From NCBI GenBank assembly GCA_009809945.1, contig WTPW01000860.1, forward strand, positions 25,873 through 89,872: a stretch of DNA of 64,000 bases. Direction: 5' to 3'. Position 1 is the stretch's first letter. Each line of letters opens with the position of its first letter. Below the pieces are notes generated by a model. It saw nothing but the letters and a program-made list of their open reading frames with translations, made no database searches and had not been told where the DNA came from. Source of the DNA: Gigaspora margarita. Taxonomy: Eukaryota > Glomeromycota > Glomeromycetes > Diversisporales > Gigasporaceae. A program made the position numbers and the translations under genes. Of this stretch, positions 44,148-56,675 are shown piece by piece.

Positions 44148-44562
44148 TGGGCTTGGTGCTGCAAAAAGGGGGTAAATCGACAAAACAAAAGATTTTCAGA
44201 AAATCAATTTTTATGTTCATATGGGCTAATCCAAAGAATTGCTGATATCTCTTGATCTACTGGCCCATTTTGAATGATTTAGCTATCAAAATGTTCATCT
44301 CGATGAGATGAACATTATGATAGCTAAATTATTCAAAATGGGCTAGTAGATCAAGAAATACCAGCAATTTTTTGGATTAGCCAATATGTATAAATTTAAA
44401 AAAATACCAACTTTAAAGAGCTATACTACAAAATTTAATTAATATAACTGCTTTTGTGTTTTAAGTAAACAATGTTCCAAATCTTATTTTAAATTGATTT
44501 GTATAAAAAAAATTATTTTTGAAATATTGTCAATTTACCCCCTTTTTGCAGCACCAAGCCCA
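44148..44562. mobile_element. TA-flanked fold-back MITE, ends TGGGCTTGGTGCTGC
   Basis: Inverted arms start TGGGCTTGGTGCTGCAAAAA and meet at a dyad near 44302-44304 (GTTCATCTC / GAGATGAAC). TA borders both ends. The right arm has about 110 bp of extra sequence. Short frames over it are artefacts. Confidence 0.75.
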
Positions 44563-44689
44563 TATATATATTAAATGAATGATTACCCTAATGCACAATA
44601 TATATAAAAAAACTTGGCACAAAAATTATTAACAGGATTCAGGTATTGCTATAGAACCTTTACTTTGTTATATTAATCATGATTACAAG

Positions 44690-44967
44690 CAGTATTGTCA
44701 TGGGACAGCTTTGGACAATGATTTGGACAATTTTGGACAATTTTGAACAATCAAATAAAGTAAAATTACTTAAAATTTATTAAGATAACCTATTTTAATT
44801 TTAACTAAAATGTGTTCAGCACCTAAAAAAATATATATTTAAATATTTTTTAGATAGATTTATTAATTATTAAAGCCTGGACAAGCTTTGGACAATTTTG
44901 AACCTTTGGACAATTTTGGATTAGACATGCCAAAAAAGGCTGTGAATAGCCAAAATGTACAACACTG
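44690..44967. mobile_element. hAT-like MITE, TSD ATTACAAG/ATTACAGG
   Basis: 278 bp; duplication at 44682-44689 and 44968-44975 with one mismatch. Ends are CAGTATTGTCATGGGAC and (reversed) CAGTGTTGTACATTTTGG. TTTGGACAA recurs at least six times near the ends, like subterminal binding motifs. Confidence 0.7.
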
Positions 44968-44975
44968 ATTACAGG

Positions 44976-45872
44976 TATTAATATTATATTTTAAAATAAA
45001 ATTTGTGAAAAAGAAATAGAATAAAGAACATAATCTTTATATGATATGCATACATATGCATGAATATTATATAAGTGAATTGTAGAGCAAAAATGCCACC
45101 TCATTACCAATATAATAATCAGTACCTTCATCATAAAAAAGAATTATTTGGCACTATAATCCCCCTAACTCTATTATAAAAAAAATTCAAAATTAGATTG
45201 AAAAAATGATTTTTTTATCATATATTTAAAAAGAATTGTATACAAAATATTGATGATTAGGATTTTGGTATTAGTAAGTTATATAAAAGAAAAAACCTGT
45301 AAAATTAAGTTAACTTTTCAAGATCCAGATATCAAAAAATCAAATTTATAAAATAAAAACCTGCTTTACAAAATGCTATTCTTAATAGATATAGCATTGA
45401 ATTTAATAGGGGCAAATACAAAAAAAAAGTTATTAGAGTTCCTGATAGAGATCTAAAAAAGGAATCTCAATACTAGCTTTTTTCTTTTTTTCATATATTT
45501 CACATAGCAATGTATTATTTTAAATGTTCTTTTTTAAAACTTTATTATCAAAATCATTATATAATTTTTTTTATATAACCTAGTTTATTCTGATACAAAA
45601 CAATTGACCAATCAAAATATCTAGCCAATCAAATGTCAATTTGAAAACTGTAAATTGTTTAATGATTGCCATGTTTTTACTACCATACAGATTTTGATTA
45701 TATTAATGGATTTTTCTTTTTCATTTGCTTTAAAAATAATGCTATAAATAGTTGAGACAACTAAAAATATATATATATACGACTGTTCAAAGTTGATCAT
45801 TAGGTTAATATTAATATTTTGGCTTAGGCATAAGGGAAGAGGAGGAATTTAAATAAAAAATATATTTACAGA
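44976..45872. other. gene-free stretch
   Basis: AT-rich with many homopolymer runs; nothing recognised. Confidence 0.4.
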
Positions 45873-46402
45873 GAGGCTAGTATTTACACCTCTAGAAAAT
45901 AAAAAATTTTAAAATTTTAGCAAGGATATCTTAACTACTGTCTAATCCAATCTGAAAAAATTTTTTTATTTAGATTTTATTGATTTATAGAATTTAAAAT
46001 AAAAATCATCAAATTTGATCAGGTGGCTGCCAAGATATCTTTGTATAAAGTAGAAAAATTGAACTCTATCAAAAATAGAAGGTGCATTAAAACTTTAAGT
46101 GAAGATATTTTGACAACTATCTGATCAAATTTGAAAAATTTTTTTATTTGAATTCTATAGATTCATAGAAATCAAAAAAAAAGGTTTTATCAGATTTGGT
46201 TGAGATATCTTCAAAGGTTAAAAAATTACCAAAAATTTTGCACTCAATTAGTTGTCAACTTTTCAATTATTTGATTTTTATTCAATTTTTGTTTAATTTT
46301 TATTCTATTTTAATATACAATTAGTTGTCAACTTTGGCAACTAATCAATTTTGATCAATTTTTGATTTTTGATTTGTAATACTAGTTTGAATACTAGCCT
46401 CT
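45873..46402. mobile_element. MITE-like element, ends GAGGCTAGTATT
   Basis: Inverted ends GAGGCTAGTATT (left) and AATACTAGCCTC (right). The interior is built of repeated GATCAAATTTG/GATATCTT and ATTCTATAGATTCATAGAA words, related to those in 46679-46930. No clear target duplication was found; edges are approximate. Confidence 0.55.
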
Positions 46403-46678
46403 TCCAAGAATATTTGCTCAAATTTCATTGGACAACCTTATTACATATTAATGAAGTTTATGCTATTTGTTTCATTTCTGGAGACAGTTAACCAAAAGGA
46501 AGAGATAACATTAACCTAATTATCAACTTTAAATGCTAAAACTACTTAAAGAAAAACAAAATTTTGAACTTATATTATTCTAGAGCCACATTATTTATTT
46601 AATAGTAAATGACTTGAAATTATCTAATAATTCAAATGTTAAATGACTAGTTATTGGTTCTAAATAACCAAGACCATA

Positions 46679-46930
46679 TGGACTGCCGTCAATAGAAATC
46701 AAGCAAATTTTTTATAATAAAATTTTTTTGAAACTTTGAACAGAAATAACTTAACAAAAATTTAATCAAATTTGATAAAAATTTTTTTAAATTAATTTTA
46801 TAAACTTATAGAATAAATTTAAAAAAAATTTTATCAAATTTGATCAAGATTTTGTTAAGTTATTTTGATTTAAACTTTTAAAAAAAGTTACTAAAAAAAA
46901 TTTGCTTGATTTCTATTGACGGCAGCCCAT
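46679..46930. mobile_element. TA-flanked palindromic MITE, ends TGG(A/G)CTGCCGTCAATAG
   Basis: About 38 bp of nearly perfect inverted repeat (TGGACTGCCGTCAATAGAAA on the left), TA on both sides, and a palindromic A/T-rich interior with facing ATCAAATTTGAT words. Its TA|TGGGCT-type end resembles that of the 44148 element. Confidence 0.75.
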
Positions 46931-47452
46931 ATAACATTGAGGAGCATCAAATGTAGCTTTTTTTAAATTTTGAGAACATTATGCATAAAATTTTGTGCAA
47001 CAACTAGATACTGGACCCATCATTAAACAGTGATGGTAAATGACCTGGTCATTTGCAAATTTTTCAAATAACCTCAAATGACCCTAAAATGACCGGTCGT
47101 TAATGGTCATCTCAATTTTGGGTCATTTAGAAATGACTTGTAACCAAATGACTATAGTCATTTAGAAATGACCGAGATCATTTGAGGATTATTTAGTCAT
47201 TCATCCGCAAATTTTATATATAGATATTAATCGATATATAACACTTAATCGTTTTATATCGATTATAAAATATCATTATATATTGATTAATTGGATAAAA
47301 ATCGATATATATCTAAATCGATATATATCATTTTTTTATATTAAATCGTTATATATCTATAAATCGATTATAATCGGAATTATTTGAAACGATATATAAC
47401 GATTAACAGATCTTTAACGATTACATAATGTTTTGACCGTCCCCGGGTAAAA

Positions 47453-47596
47453 NNNNNNNNNNNNNNNNNNNNNNNNNNNNNNNNNNNNNNNNNNNNNNNN
47501 NNNNNNNNNNNNNNNNNNNNNNNNNNNNNNNNNNNNNNNNNNNNNNNNNNNNNNNNNNNNNNNNNNNNNNNNNNNNNNNNNNNNNNNNNNNNNNNN
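47453..47596. other. assembly gap (144 N)
   Basis: A run of N inside the hAT-like element; any sequence there is unknown. Confidence 0.98.
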
Positions 47597-47974
47597 TTTT
47601 CTCTTTTTTTTTTTAATATTTCGAATATATTCGAAATATTTTAGGACTGGGCTGGATCTGTAGATCTGTATCCTAAATCATACCAAGGACGCGTTTAATT
47701 AATATTTTCAAAATGTTTCGATTTGTTTCGAAATGTTTCGATGATCGTAGTACAAGATCAGATTAGATCTTTGTTTATTTTTTTTGTTTATAATTTAGAT
47801 CTTCTATCACTTTTACATTGTTTTTTCGTTTTCACTTTGTTTTTTTTTGTTACGTTTCGTTTCGTTTAGTATCATTTTTTTTCTTTTATTTATTATTATT
47901 TTTTAATTTTTTTTATTTTATTTCTACAAAAAAAACACTTTTTGGCATGAAATATAGACTTTCCGACACCTTGC

Positions 47975-48250
47975 ACAAGGCAACGCATTGGTGTTGTCCT
48001 AGTTGGTGTCATCGCTGGTGTTGTAGTTGATGTCGTCGTTGGTGTCGTTGTTGGAATTGTCACTAGCTTGTGTCATTGGTGTTCTTGTGGAATAGCTTTA
48101 CGTGCCTCTTGGTATTCTTGTAGATGCTATTGCGTAGATTTTTAGTGTTCTTGTAGGTGGTTCATTTGTTTTTTTTCTCTTGCGTTTGTATGGGGTGGTC
48201 TTGCTTGTTTCTCTTGCATTCGTATAGGATGGTCTTGCTCGTTCTCTTGC
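47975..48250 (+). repeat. GTTGGTGTCGTC / CTTGTAGGTG-type irregular repeat
   Basis: Short imperfect repeats (GGTGTTGTAGTTGATGTCGTC, TTCTTGTAGATG, GTTTCTCTTGCATT) in tandem, GT-rich on the plus strand. Adjacent frames give low-complexity peptides; not a gene. Confidence 0.5.
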
Positions 48251-49626
48251 ATTTTTTTAGAAAGTAGCGAAAATAAGCGAATATAAGCGAATAGATGCGA
48301 ATAAGAGCGAATAGAAGCAAATATAATAGAGATTTGGGGTTTATTTTTTTTTATTCAGTTTGTTATATTCCGTTGTTTTCTTTTTACTTATTTCTTTAAT
48401 TTTTATTTTTTTATTATTCAGTACATTGCGAAAACCTTCAACGATTTCTAAATTATAAGAAACGAACTCTTACTTTAGAAAAATAAAGATTTGGGGCTTT
48501 GTTTTTTTTTTATTTAGTTTGCTTACGTTTTTGTTTTTTGTTTGTTTTTCTTTTTTTTTTACTTATTTTTTTAATTTTATTTTATTTATTTCCGACTTTC
48601 TTCGAAACTTTGCAAGAAAACGATCTGACTTTTCGAGTACTTACAAGAACAACTCTAACTTTTCTGACACTTTGCAAGAAGTAGTGAATATGAGCGAATA
48701 TAATAGTAGATGTGATGAAGTGCGAAATTAGTTAAAAATTATTACTATTTTTTCATTTTTGTTTTTTTTGTTATTTTTTTTCGGAGGGTTTTTTTTTTGG
48801 TTTTTCATTTTTTTTTTATAATAATATATAATAAAAATATGTAATATAATATAATATATAATAATAATAAATAAATAATTTTTATATTAAATTGCGAAAA
48901 CTTGCAAATATTGATTATTTAATTTAAAATATAATATATAATAATAATAAATAAAAAAAATAAATTTATAATAAATTGCGAAACCTTGCGAGCATGATTA
49001 TGTGAATATAATAATTTTTAATTGATATCATATTAGATATATATCGATTACTATCACTATTGATAATAATCGGCAGGGGTGTTGATTATCGATATATATC
49101 TGTTAATCGATATATATCTAGTAGATATATATCGATTAACCGGATATATATCGATTACTATCACTATCGATAATAATCGGCAGGGGTGTTGATCATCGAT
49201 ATATATCTTATCGGTTAGTAATCGATATATATCTATATATAAAATTTGCCGATGTTAGGCCATCGTGCATATAGAGTTTGTATCCCATAACTAATATTTT
49301 TTACATAGATTGATCAACTTTAACTACATAACGATAATGCATACATATAGGTTTCGAAATAAGCTGGGTTGAGCTACGTATTAATAGACTTGGGTCCAAA
49401 CCAAATAAAAGTTTATATGCCCGGTCCACCTAGGAATAGTAAATAACTCGATCGCTTGATCAAAATTTAAATAACTCCAAGCTATTAAATCATGACAAGA
49501 TCATTTTGGTTACCAGTATTAAGTTCATTTAGTTCATTTGCATACATATAAAAAAGTTATCAAACTTTATTATTTTCCTTATTGATAATCTTAGCTATTG
49601 ATTAAAGTCCCAAATTTTACTAAGTC

Positions 49627-49712
49627 AATTAATATTTATGTCTTAAGTAAGGTGTTCAAAATATGTAATTTATTATTTTGAACAAACTTTACTTAAGACA
49701 TAAATATTAATT
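49627..49712. repeat. long hairpin (37 bp arms)
   Basis: AATTAATATTTATGTCTTAA at 49627 pairs with TTAAGACATAAATATTAATT ending at 49712; the arms continue to GTTCAAAAT/ATTTTGAAC, with a short loop. It lies inside the right part of the 47028-49904 element. A small MITE remnant or transcribed hairpin are both possible. Confidence 0.8.
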
Positions 49713-50026
49713 AACTTATAGCTACAACTATTGATTATGTTTTAATTTTGTTTGGCGGCCAATTCTGATTGGCTAAAGAGCATTAGAATATTAACCAATA
49801 TATGTTAAATGACCTTCTAGGTCATTTGAGCCTCAAAATGACCCAATGACTAGTCATTTGTCATTTGGGTCATTTGGGTCATTTCGGGTCATTTACCATC
49901 ACTGTCATTAAATGACAGGCTTTATTATTAATTTGCAATAATATATATACTTTTCTATTTCTATTTTCTATTAAATAATTATTACATATTATTATTATTA
50001 ATTAAATTTTATTATACTTCAAATAT

Positions 50027-50971
50027 TTAACGATCACTTGTGCAAAAATTCTGAACAAAAGGAAAACAAAAAATTTTTTTAGTAAAAGACGAAGCAACTT
50101 TAACACTGGTTTTTATAAAGATCAATACCTTTTTGAACTCTTTGGGATTCTTTTATATATTCAGCAAGCAAGCCAGAAGCATCAGTTGTGCAAGATAACT
50201 AGTAGTTGGTGCCCTTGGTACAAGAAATTCTGGTAGAAGGCAAAATTCCTTCCATCAACAAAGGTTTTATAGTTGGCTAGGTAGTGAACTTAAAAATAAG
50301 TTTTCCAATACTCTCTTTAAGGATTTTTAGTAACAGGCATATAAATATTATATACCCAATACCATATACCTGCTTGAAGTTTTTTTCTGGGTTTTTGGAC
50401 AAAAAGTAGGAAATTTGGCATACCCCTTCCAAAAGATTTGTGCTGTTGTTCCTATCCTAATCAGAAAGAAGTCATGTGAGTTGATAAACAAAAACAATGT
50501 GTAAGGTGTTGTGGGACAGAGAAGTAGATTGATCAGAGAAATAAAATTCAAGAATGTTCCTATAGTTTCATTTATTGTACTATAATACTTAGATGATTTA
50601 TATTGCGCAGTATTATATAATTTTTTTTTTGTTTTCTTGTTGTTTTTTTTTGGTTTTCGTAGGTTTTGTAGTTTTCTCCAATTTATACCCCCTTTTACTT
50701 CTTTTCATTTTCTTTTTTGTTTTTTGAATTTGTTTTCAAATAGTTGGGCCCATTAAGGTTAAATTTCTTCTTGGTGATAGTTTTTAGACAGACTACTCCA
50801 ACTCTAGCTTATCCATGAGTTAGTGTAGTGGATTACATTTAGATGCTCTTAGAAGTAACTGGATAAAGTCAGACTTTTATTTTAAAGTAGTAGATTAATG
50901 ATGTATGGCCTTTAGCATGCATGTAACTATACAAATAAAGTCATGGCAAGATCTGCCAAAGGTTAAAAAAA
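50027..50971 (+). mobile_element. retrocopy with 16 bp target duplication, AATAAA and A tail
   Basis: ATTATACTTCAAATAT occurs at 50011-50026 and 50972-50987, flanking a 945 bp insert. The insert ends ...ACAAATAAAGTCATGGCAAG...GGTTAAAAAAA: an AATAAA polyadenylation signal (about 50934) about 30 bp before a short A tail. These are hallmarks of LINE-driven reverse transcription. I recognise no protein in it; it could be a processed copy of a non-coding RNA or UTR, or a truncated LINE of unknown family. A 67-residue minus-strand frame inside is not supported. Confidence 0.75.
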
Positions 50972-50987
50972 ATTATACTTCAAATAT

Positions 50988-51900
50988 ATCACGTATTACA
51001 TTATATGGTCTAGTGCGAAAAATGTAGATATACAAAAACTAAAAGTTATTTTGTCTAACATATAAAAGTTCTTCAATTTTAACTATTTATTTATAATTTT
51101 TTATATCTAATAAAAGAAGACCTAAGCTACATTTTGATATAGTTTTATTATTAATTTATAATAAGTTTATTTCATTATAAATTTTTTAAAAAATCCTATT
51201 TTTAAAAAAGAAAGAATAAAAAAATTTTTTTTAAAAAAAATATTTTTACTACCAATATGCAACTTTATAAGCTTGTATTATGCAACTGCATTGCTATACA
51301 TATGCTAAATATACAGTTAAAATTTTAACTTAATTGGTTGTGACAGATCATAATGAAATCCAGATTAAAATGAAATGATAGTATGGTGCATGTAGCCTAG
51401 AACCAGAGTCATGTGATCTAAATCTATATATAATTTAAAATTGGTTATAATTAATGAATATATATATATATGTAAAAATCTTTTTGTAAATTAATACTAT
51501 AGAACCAGTACTATAATATTACAGAAAGATTTTTAAGTTAAATATGTTAGTTTCAATTTTATTTACTTTTAAATATAAAGCAATTTGATATCTGTACCAA
51601 AATTTGGCCACTATATTTAATATAATAATTTGTCAAATTTGGTCACTATATTTAATAGTAACTTGTCAAACATGTATGCACATTAAAATAAATTGCACCT
51701 CTAGTCCTCTAGTTTCTAGTTACCCACATATAATCATTAAGCTGATATTTGGTATTACTTGATAGTCCTGATAAATTAATTTTGGAAATTTTAGAAAAAC
51801 CATGCTCGTCTTTTGTGTTCAATGACTTTCTGCTCGGAAATATTCAGGTACAATATGTGTTCGTCTTTGACCCAAAAATAAGCTACCCCACGATCGACAA
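50988..51900. other. gene-free stretch
   Basis: AT-rich. TTTGGTCACTATATTTAATA occurs twice (about 51605 and 51640). No gene recognised. Confidence 0.4.
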
Positions 51901-52238
51901 TAGTCGCTACATAGTAAAGTCCAAATTCTACTATGTTAAATTATTATGATCGCTTAAGTAAACTTATTTGGAAGATCAAAAACACATATTCTGAAAATTT
52001 CATATAAATCGGAGAACTTTTTATTATTTGACTTTTAATTTTTACGTTCGACGAAAAAATTAAAATTTGTTAAAAAAATATATTCGGCGAACGTAAAAAT
52101 TAAAAGTTAAATAATAAAAACTTCTCCAATTTGTATGAAAATTTCAGAGAATATGTATTTTTATCTTCTGAACATATTTACTTAAGCGCATATAATCGAT
52201 TTACATAGTAAAATCTAGACTTTACTATGTAGCGACTA
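51901..52238. mobile_element. fold-back MITE, arms ~145 bp
   Basis: Arms begin TAGTCGCTACATAGTAAAGT and close with the complement. They converge on ACGTTCG...CGAACGT around 52044-52095. The TA at each outer edge may be the target duplication. Arms differ at scattered positions. No ORF. Confidence 0.75.
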
Positions 52239-53408
52239 CTTGCGAATTTTCCTAGTTTGATAGTTTGTATATCGGATATTTTCAGAAATGCATGCTCGTA
52301 TTTTATATTTAACGAAGTTCTATTCGGAAATATTCGAACCCTCCAAAATTGGCCACCTTAGTCACGTGACACCAATTTTAGGGTACATGCACCATATAAA
52401 ATCTCGAAAACTAAATTTTTTTAGGGTGCATTTTTTAGGGTTAGGGGTTTAGTGTTAGGGTTAGTTTTAAAAAAAATATAATAAACAAGTATTAGTGAGT
52501 TTTAGAAGGCTAGCAGGTTAAGTAAAGAATGTAGAACATTTTTAAATTATGATCTGCAACAGTAGTTGTTAAAATATTGATTAAAAACTAATTTATTTTA
52601 ATAAAGTTTTATATATTACTATATTTAGTAATTTTATATAGTGTTTATTTAAAATATGCATTTGCACAGCTGTGCACTCCTTTATGTTTCTTAAAATTTT
52701 ATTAGAGTAACCTCTGTTGCATTCTCAAAATTTACTAATGTAACCCCTGTTGCATCTTTAACAAAAAATGCTCTTCTTGCGAAGTTACTTTAAATTCTAA
52801 ACCTAACTTTAACCTAATCTAACCCTAACCCTCAACTCTAATTCTAATCCTAATCTAATCCTAATTATTGTTTGTATTTGTTACTAAAGGGTGCACAGCT
52901 ATGCATGGTGCACAAAATTAATAAATCCTTTTATATATAGTAATTATTATTAAATATTTATATTTTAACAACTACTAATTCAATTAAGCTAAAATTTTAA
53001 CTATATAATTAGCATATATATAATAACACACTTACACAATTAGTAACAAAAATATATTTATTTTAAAAAGGTATTTTTTTGTTTTTTTTTAAAAAAAATA
53101 TTAAATTTTAAAAATATTATTACAAACAAAATGTATCTAAAAGATAATAAATTTTATATTAATAGATAGCTTAGTCTTGGTTTATTTATACAAAAATTTA
53201 TATATAAATAATTAAAATTAAAAAATTTTTATATATAGATAAAGTAATTTTTTAATTTTAGTATATTTATATTTTTGCATTTTTACAAATTGAAAAAATA
53301 AGTCATTAATAAAAATTTTTACAGAAATAAAATTTTGTAATAGAATATATATTTAAATATTTCCTAAACTATATATAATAAATAAAGTTATTTAAATATA
53401 GGTGCTTT
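52239..53408. other. gene-free stretch with degenerate telomere-like blocks
   Basis: TTAGGGTTAGGGGTTTAGTG near 52436-52466 and the opposite orientation (AACCTAATCTAACCCTAACCC) at 52795-52865. Between them is AT-rich DNA. Possibly another decayed inverted-repeat element, because GGTGCA/TGCACC words lie outside both blocks. Confidence 0.5.
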
Positions 53409-54441
53409 TAGGCATTTCCCATGAGAGATATATCTCCTACAGAGAGATATATATCCCACACTGTCAGCTAATCAAAAATGGAAATATTATAGGATTGACA
53501 CTAGCCTGAACTATATGCAACCAATCAAATATCTTTATTCTGTACTCAGGGTAGAGGCTTTTATCCTATGCCTGGGGTATAAGTTTTTATTAAAAATTTT
53601 GAAGTTTTTTTTTATGATATATTGTATTATTAAAGATAATTTTTTTTTTAAAAAAATACAAGTAGCGAAAAGTTCAAAAAAAAAATAATAAAAAATAAAG
53701 ATAAAAAAAGCATAATCAACAACAAAAAAGCATAGCAAGACAAATGAAAAAATGCACTAACTAATAACAATCAAAAACACTACCAAGCAACAATGAAAGT
53801 ACCACCAAATAACAACTAAAAGCACCAACAAATAATGAACAAAGCACCAACAATTATCAACCAAAAGCATCACCAAACAACATAAAGTACTACTAAATAA
53901 TGACTGAAAGCCAATGATCAAAAGAACCACCCAAACATTATCTAAGCATTAACAAATGACAATGAAAAGCACCAACAAATGATAATGAAAAGCACCAACA
54001 AATGATGATGAAAAGCACCAACAAATAATGACCAAAAACACTACCTAAAGCACTACAAAATTACAATATAAGTACTACCAAACGATGACCAAAAGCACTA
54101 CCAAAGGCACTACCAAATAATGACCCAAGGCACCAAACAACAATCAAAGGCACCACTAACAATGACCAAAAACACCACCAAATGACAATAAAAGCACTAC
54201 AAAAGAGCAACAAAAGCACTGCAATCAAAGCACAAAAAAAACTCTACACAATGATGACTAAAGCAACAAAGGTACTATGAAAACAACAACAGATAAAACA
54301 TGCAATTCTATATTGATCAGTTTAATTTATTTCATAAATATAGTCACATGATAGGTACAGGAATTGACCCAAATCTAGCACCAGTACCACCAGTAGGAGA
54401 TATATCTTCCAGAGAGATATATCTCTTGCAAGAGATGCCTA
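53409..54441. mobile_element. inverted-repeat element carrying a minisatellite
   Basis: Starts TAGGCATTTCCCATGAGAG and ends, reversed, TAGGCATCTCTTGCAAGAG; both ends go on into GAGATATATCTC palindromes. The borders could be a TA duplication. The interior is largely the 53760-54290 minisatellite. Confidence 0.65.
53760..54290 (+). repeat. minisatellite (AAAAGCACCAACAAATGATGA type)
   Basis: More than 20 irregular units of about 20-26 bp built from AAAGCACCAACAAATGATGACC. The opposite-orientation counterpart is at 34300-34770. No open frame of interest. Confidence 0.85.
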
Positions 54442-54529
54442 TAATTTTTCTTTAAATATTTATATTAAATTTTAGAAAAAAATTTTTATTATGAATAGAT
54501 ATTGTATATCTATATTTTTTGCACTAGAC

Positions 54530-55965
54530 TTGTGATATGGGTCGACCCCAGCCATCGGCCAGGTCAATGAGTGGGTCAACTCTTGGCCTGCACCTTTGTG
54601 GGCCAGGCCAGTTGGTAAGAGAATTGTTACAATTAATTTTCTACTAAAGCATATTTTAGTCTAGAAATTAAATAAAAATCAGCTAGTCATTTATAATAAT
54701 GTAAGAGAATTGACTTATTTAGGTGATAAACTAGCAAATAGCAAATATAATCTAAGTATTGACTTATTTAGGTAATAAACCAGCAAATAGAGAATATAAT
54801 CTAAGTATCAGAATGTTTAGAGGCATAGTGTAATGGATCAAATAGGAATAGTGTAAATTTTCTATTTTTTTTTATACATATATTATTTTATTTCAATATA
54901 TTTTATTTGTTGTGATTTTATTTACATGTTAAGTATTTGATAAGATTCCTAAATAAGTAAGATATTAATTCTTATAATAGAAACAATTAGTTATATAAAT
55001 AAGGGAATTGCATGTGGCGAGATAAAGTGCAGTGCATTTAATTTCACGTCAATGCTGAATCTATAGTGTCAACTGAATTTATAGCACTAACGCTAATTTA
55101 TTAGTCTAAATGCTAAATTATTAACGTAAACACTAAAATAATAGTGTAAACACTGTAGCGATACAAAAATCATAAAGCTACATATAAGTTCTCAATCCAA
55201 TTTGATAAGTTTGATGTTCAATTTAAAAATGCAAGCAAATAATAAAAGTAAAACCCTTATCTTTTGAATTTGCCTTTAACTTAATAAACCTTGCAAGTCT
55301 CAATTTGACAAACTGAAGTGACTTGTAACTTCATATTGGCTTATTATAACTCAAATTCTGTGTGATGAGTTTTGTTAATTCTTTTGAATTGCTCACGTGG
55401 CTCTGGTTATCAATTGAACTTCTATAGTTTCCAAGTCGAAATTACCCCGATTCCACCTAATCATCAACCCAAATTCAATGATACTTTTAATTATATATTT
55501 ATCATCCACATCGATATCAATCATTATCAGTACTACTCCATTATCCTGTATCACCTTTATAACCCAGTATTGTTTCATTCGTTAACCATTTATCATTATA
55601 ACCCCTCTCTCTTACTATCGCCCCTATTTACTTCTCACCGTAATTGGTTGGAGTTTAAATTGGCACTATTGTCTATATTGTTTTACTGCTCACCAATTCA
55701 ACCATTACAATAGACAATCAACCAACATAAAATATTAACATCCTGGAATTTTTCTCAAGAACAAAAAGAATAAAAATTAATAATTTAATATCACTAGAAT
55801 TCGACAAAAAATTACCTGATGGCCTTTTACACGTTTAATATAGATAAATGTTGACTGATTCTGATCAAAAAAAATCACACTAGCAAAATGTCAACCCGGT
55901 CGACCGGCCTGAGCTTTTTTGAGATCGGCCTCAGCCCACGATTTTTTCATTGACCCGTATCACTA
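54530..55965. mobile_element. hAT-like element, TSD CACTAGAC/CACTGGAC
   Basis: 8 bp duplication at 54522-54529 and 55966-55973 (one mismatch). Ends are TTGTGATATGGGTCGACC and (reversed) TAGTGATACGGGTCAATG. GGCC/GGTCGACC words cluster subterminally. Contains a 49 bp two-unit tandem at 54710-54808 and CTAAAT.TTA words at 55080-55160. A 113-codon frame at 55372-55713 is Ile/Tyr/Leu-rich and unrecognised. Confidence 0.75.
54710..54808 (+). repeat. two-unit 49 bp tandem repeat
   Basis: TATTGACTTATTTAGGT.ATAAAC.AGCAAATAG...AATATAATCTAAG occurs twice in a row. Inside the 54530-55965 element. Confidence 0.85.
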
Positions 55966-55973
55966 CACTGGAC

Positions 55974-56667
55974 CATATTAATTTTATTAATTCGTATAAA
56001 AAGAAAAAAGTAAATAAATAAGTAAAACCTTAGAATGTTTAATTTTAAACAAATCTTTCATTATTAATTTTTTAAATGGAATGATACAACTTGCTCACTC
56101 GTGAAATCTTTGATCAAATATTAAAAACGCTTATTCTTCAAAGGACAAAAACGTTCTTTAATGGATCGAAATAAATATGATTTATGTTTAACTGCACTTA
56201 AAAATCCAAGCGATTGACATAACCAAATTTTAAAATTAGATAATTCATAATTTTAAAATTCTTCATGCTGGTGCAATTAAAAAACTTCATACAATTAATC
56301 CGATTGAAAATAACCTAGGGACGCAAGCTTATTTTATTATAAGATAATTTGTGTTGTGCACCAAGTAACGAAGCATTCTAGTCAAATCAAAAACCTGCTG
56401 AATGATTTTTTTATTTTGCCTGTGTTTTTTTTTTTTTAATATAATAAATTTTTAAAATGCAACTAAAAAGATTTGTATGTGGTATTGTTTCATCTTGCAA
56501 ATAGTATTTGATGACGCCATTCATGAATGCATTCATGAATAGAGTGTTTTAGCACATTAGCCCTGGAAATTATTGAAATCGTCAATTCGATGTTAATTCA
56601 AGTGAAAACTGAATTACACTTTGCAAGAAAAAGAGGAGTGGCGGGCTCAAAAGAAGTAATAGGCTAT
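55974..56667. other. gene-free stretch
   Basis: AT-rich; nothing recognised. A palindrome-like ATTCATGAATGCATTCATGAAT lies near 56519. Confidence 0.4.
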
Positions 56668-56675
56668 GTGCAAGA

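Larger units (their letters stand above)
47213..49257. repeat. nested element carrying family R (complete copy)
   Basis: Left end CATCCGCAAATTTTATATAT and right end its near complement (ATATATAAAATTTGCCGATG) bound this segment. Both ends are rich in ATCGATATATAT palindromes. The part 48330-49257 is the uninterrupted counterpart of the R halves at 23535-23668 and 31632-32410. GATAATAATCGGCAGGGGTG occurs twice (about 49060 and 49165). No convincing target duplication. Confidence 0.6.
47028..49904. mobile_element. hAT-like element, TSD TCATTAAA, ends CAGTGATGGTAAATGACC
   Basis: TCATTAAA at 47020-47027 and 49905-49912, a perfect 8 bp duplication. The 18 bp terminal repeat CAGTGATGGTAAATGACC is perfect at both ends. 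Subterminal AAATGACC/GGTCATTT words are dense for 180 bp at the left and 100 bp at the right. The interior contains another inverted-repeat element (47213-49257), an assembly gap and repeat family R. No transposase in the sequenced part. Confidence 0.9.

Noticed and set aside
52816-52865. True telomere or chromosome end
   Set aside because: The run is short, degenerate and internal, with ordinary repeats on both sides.
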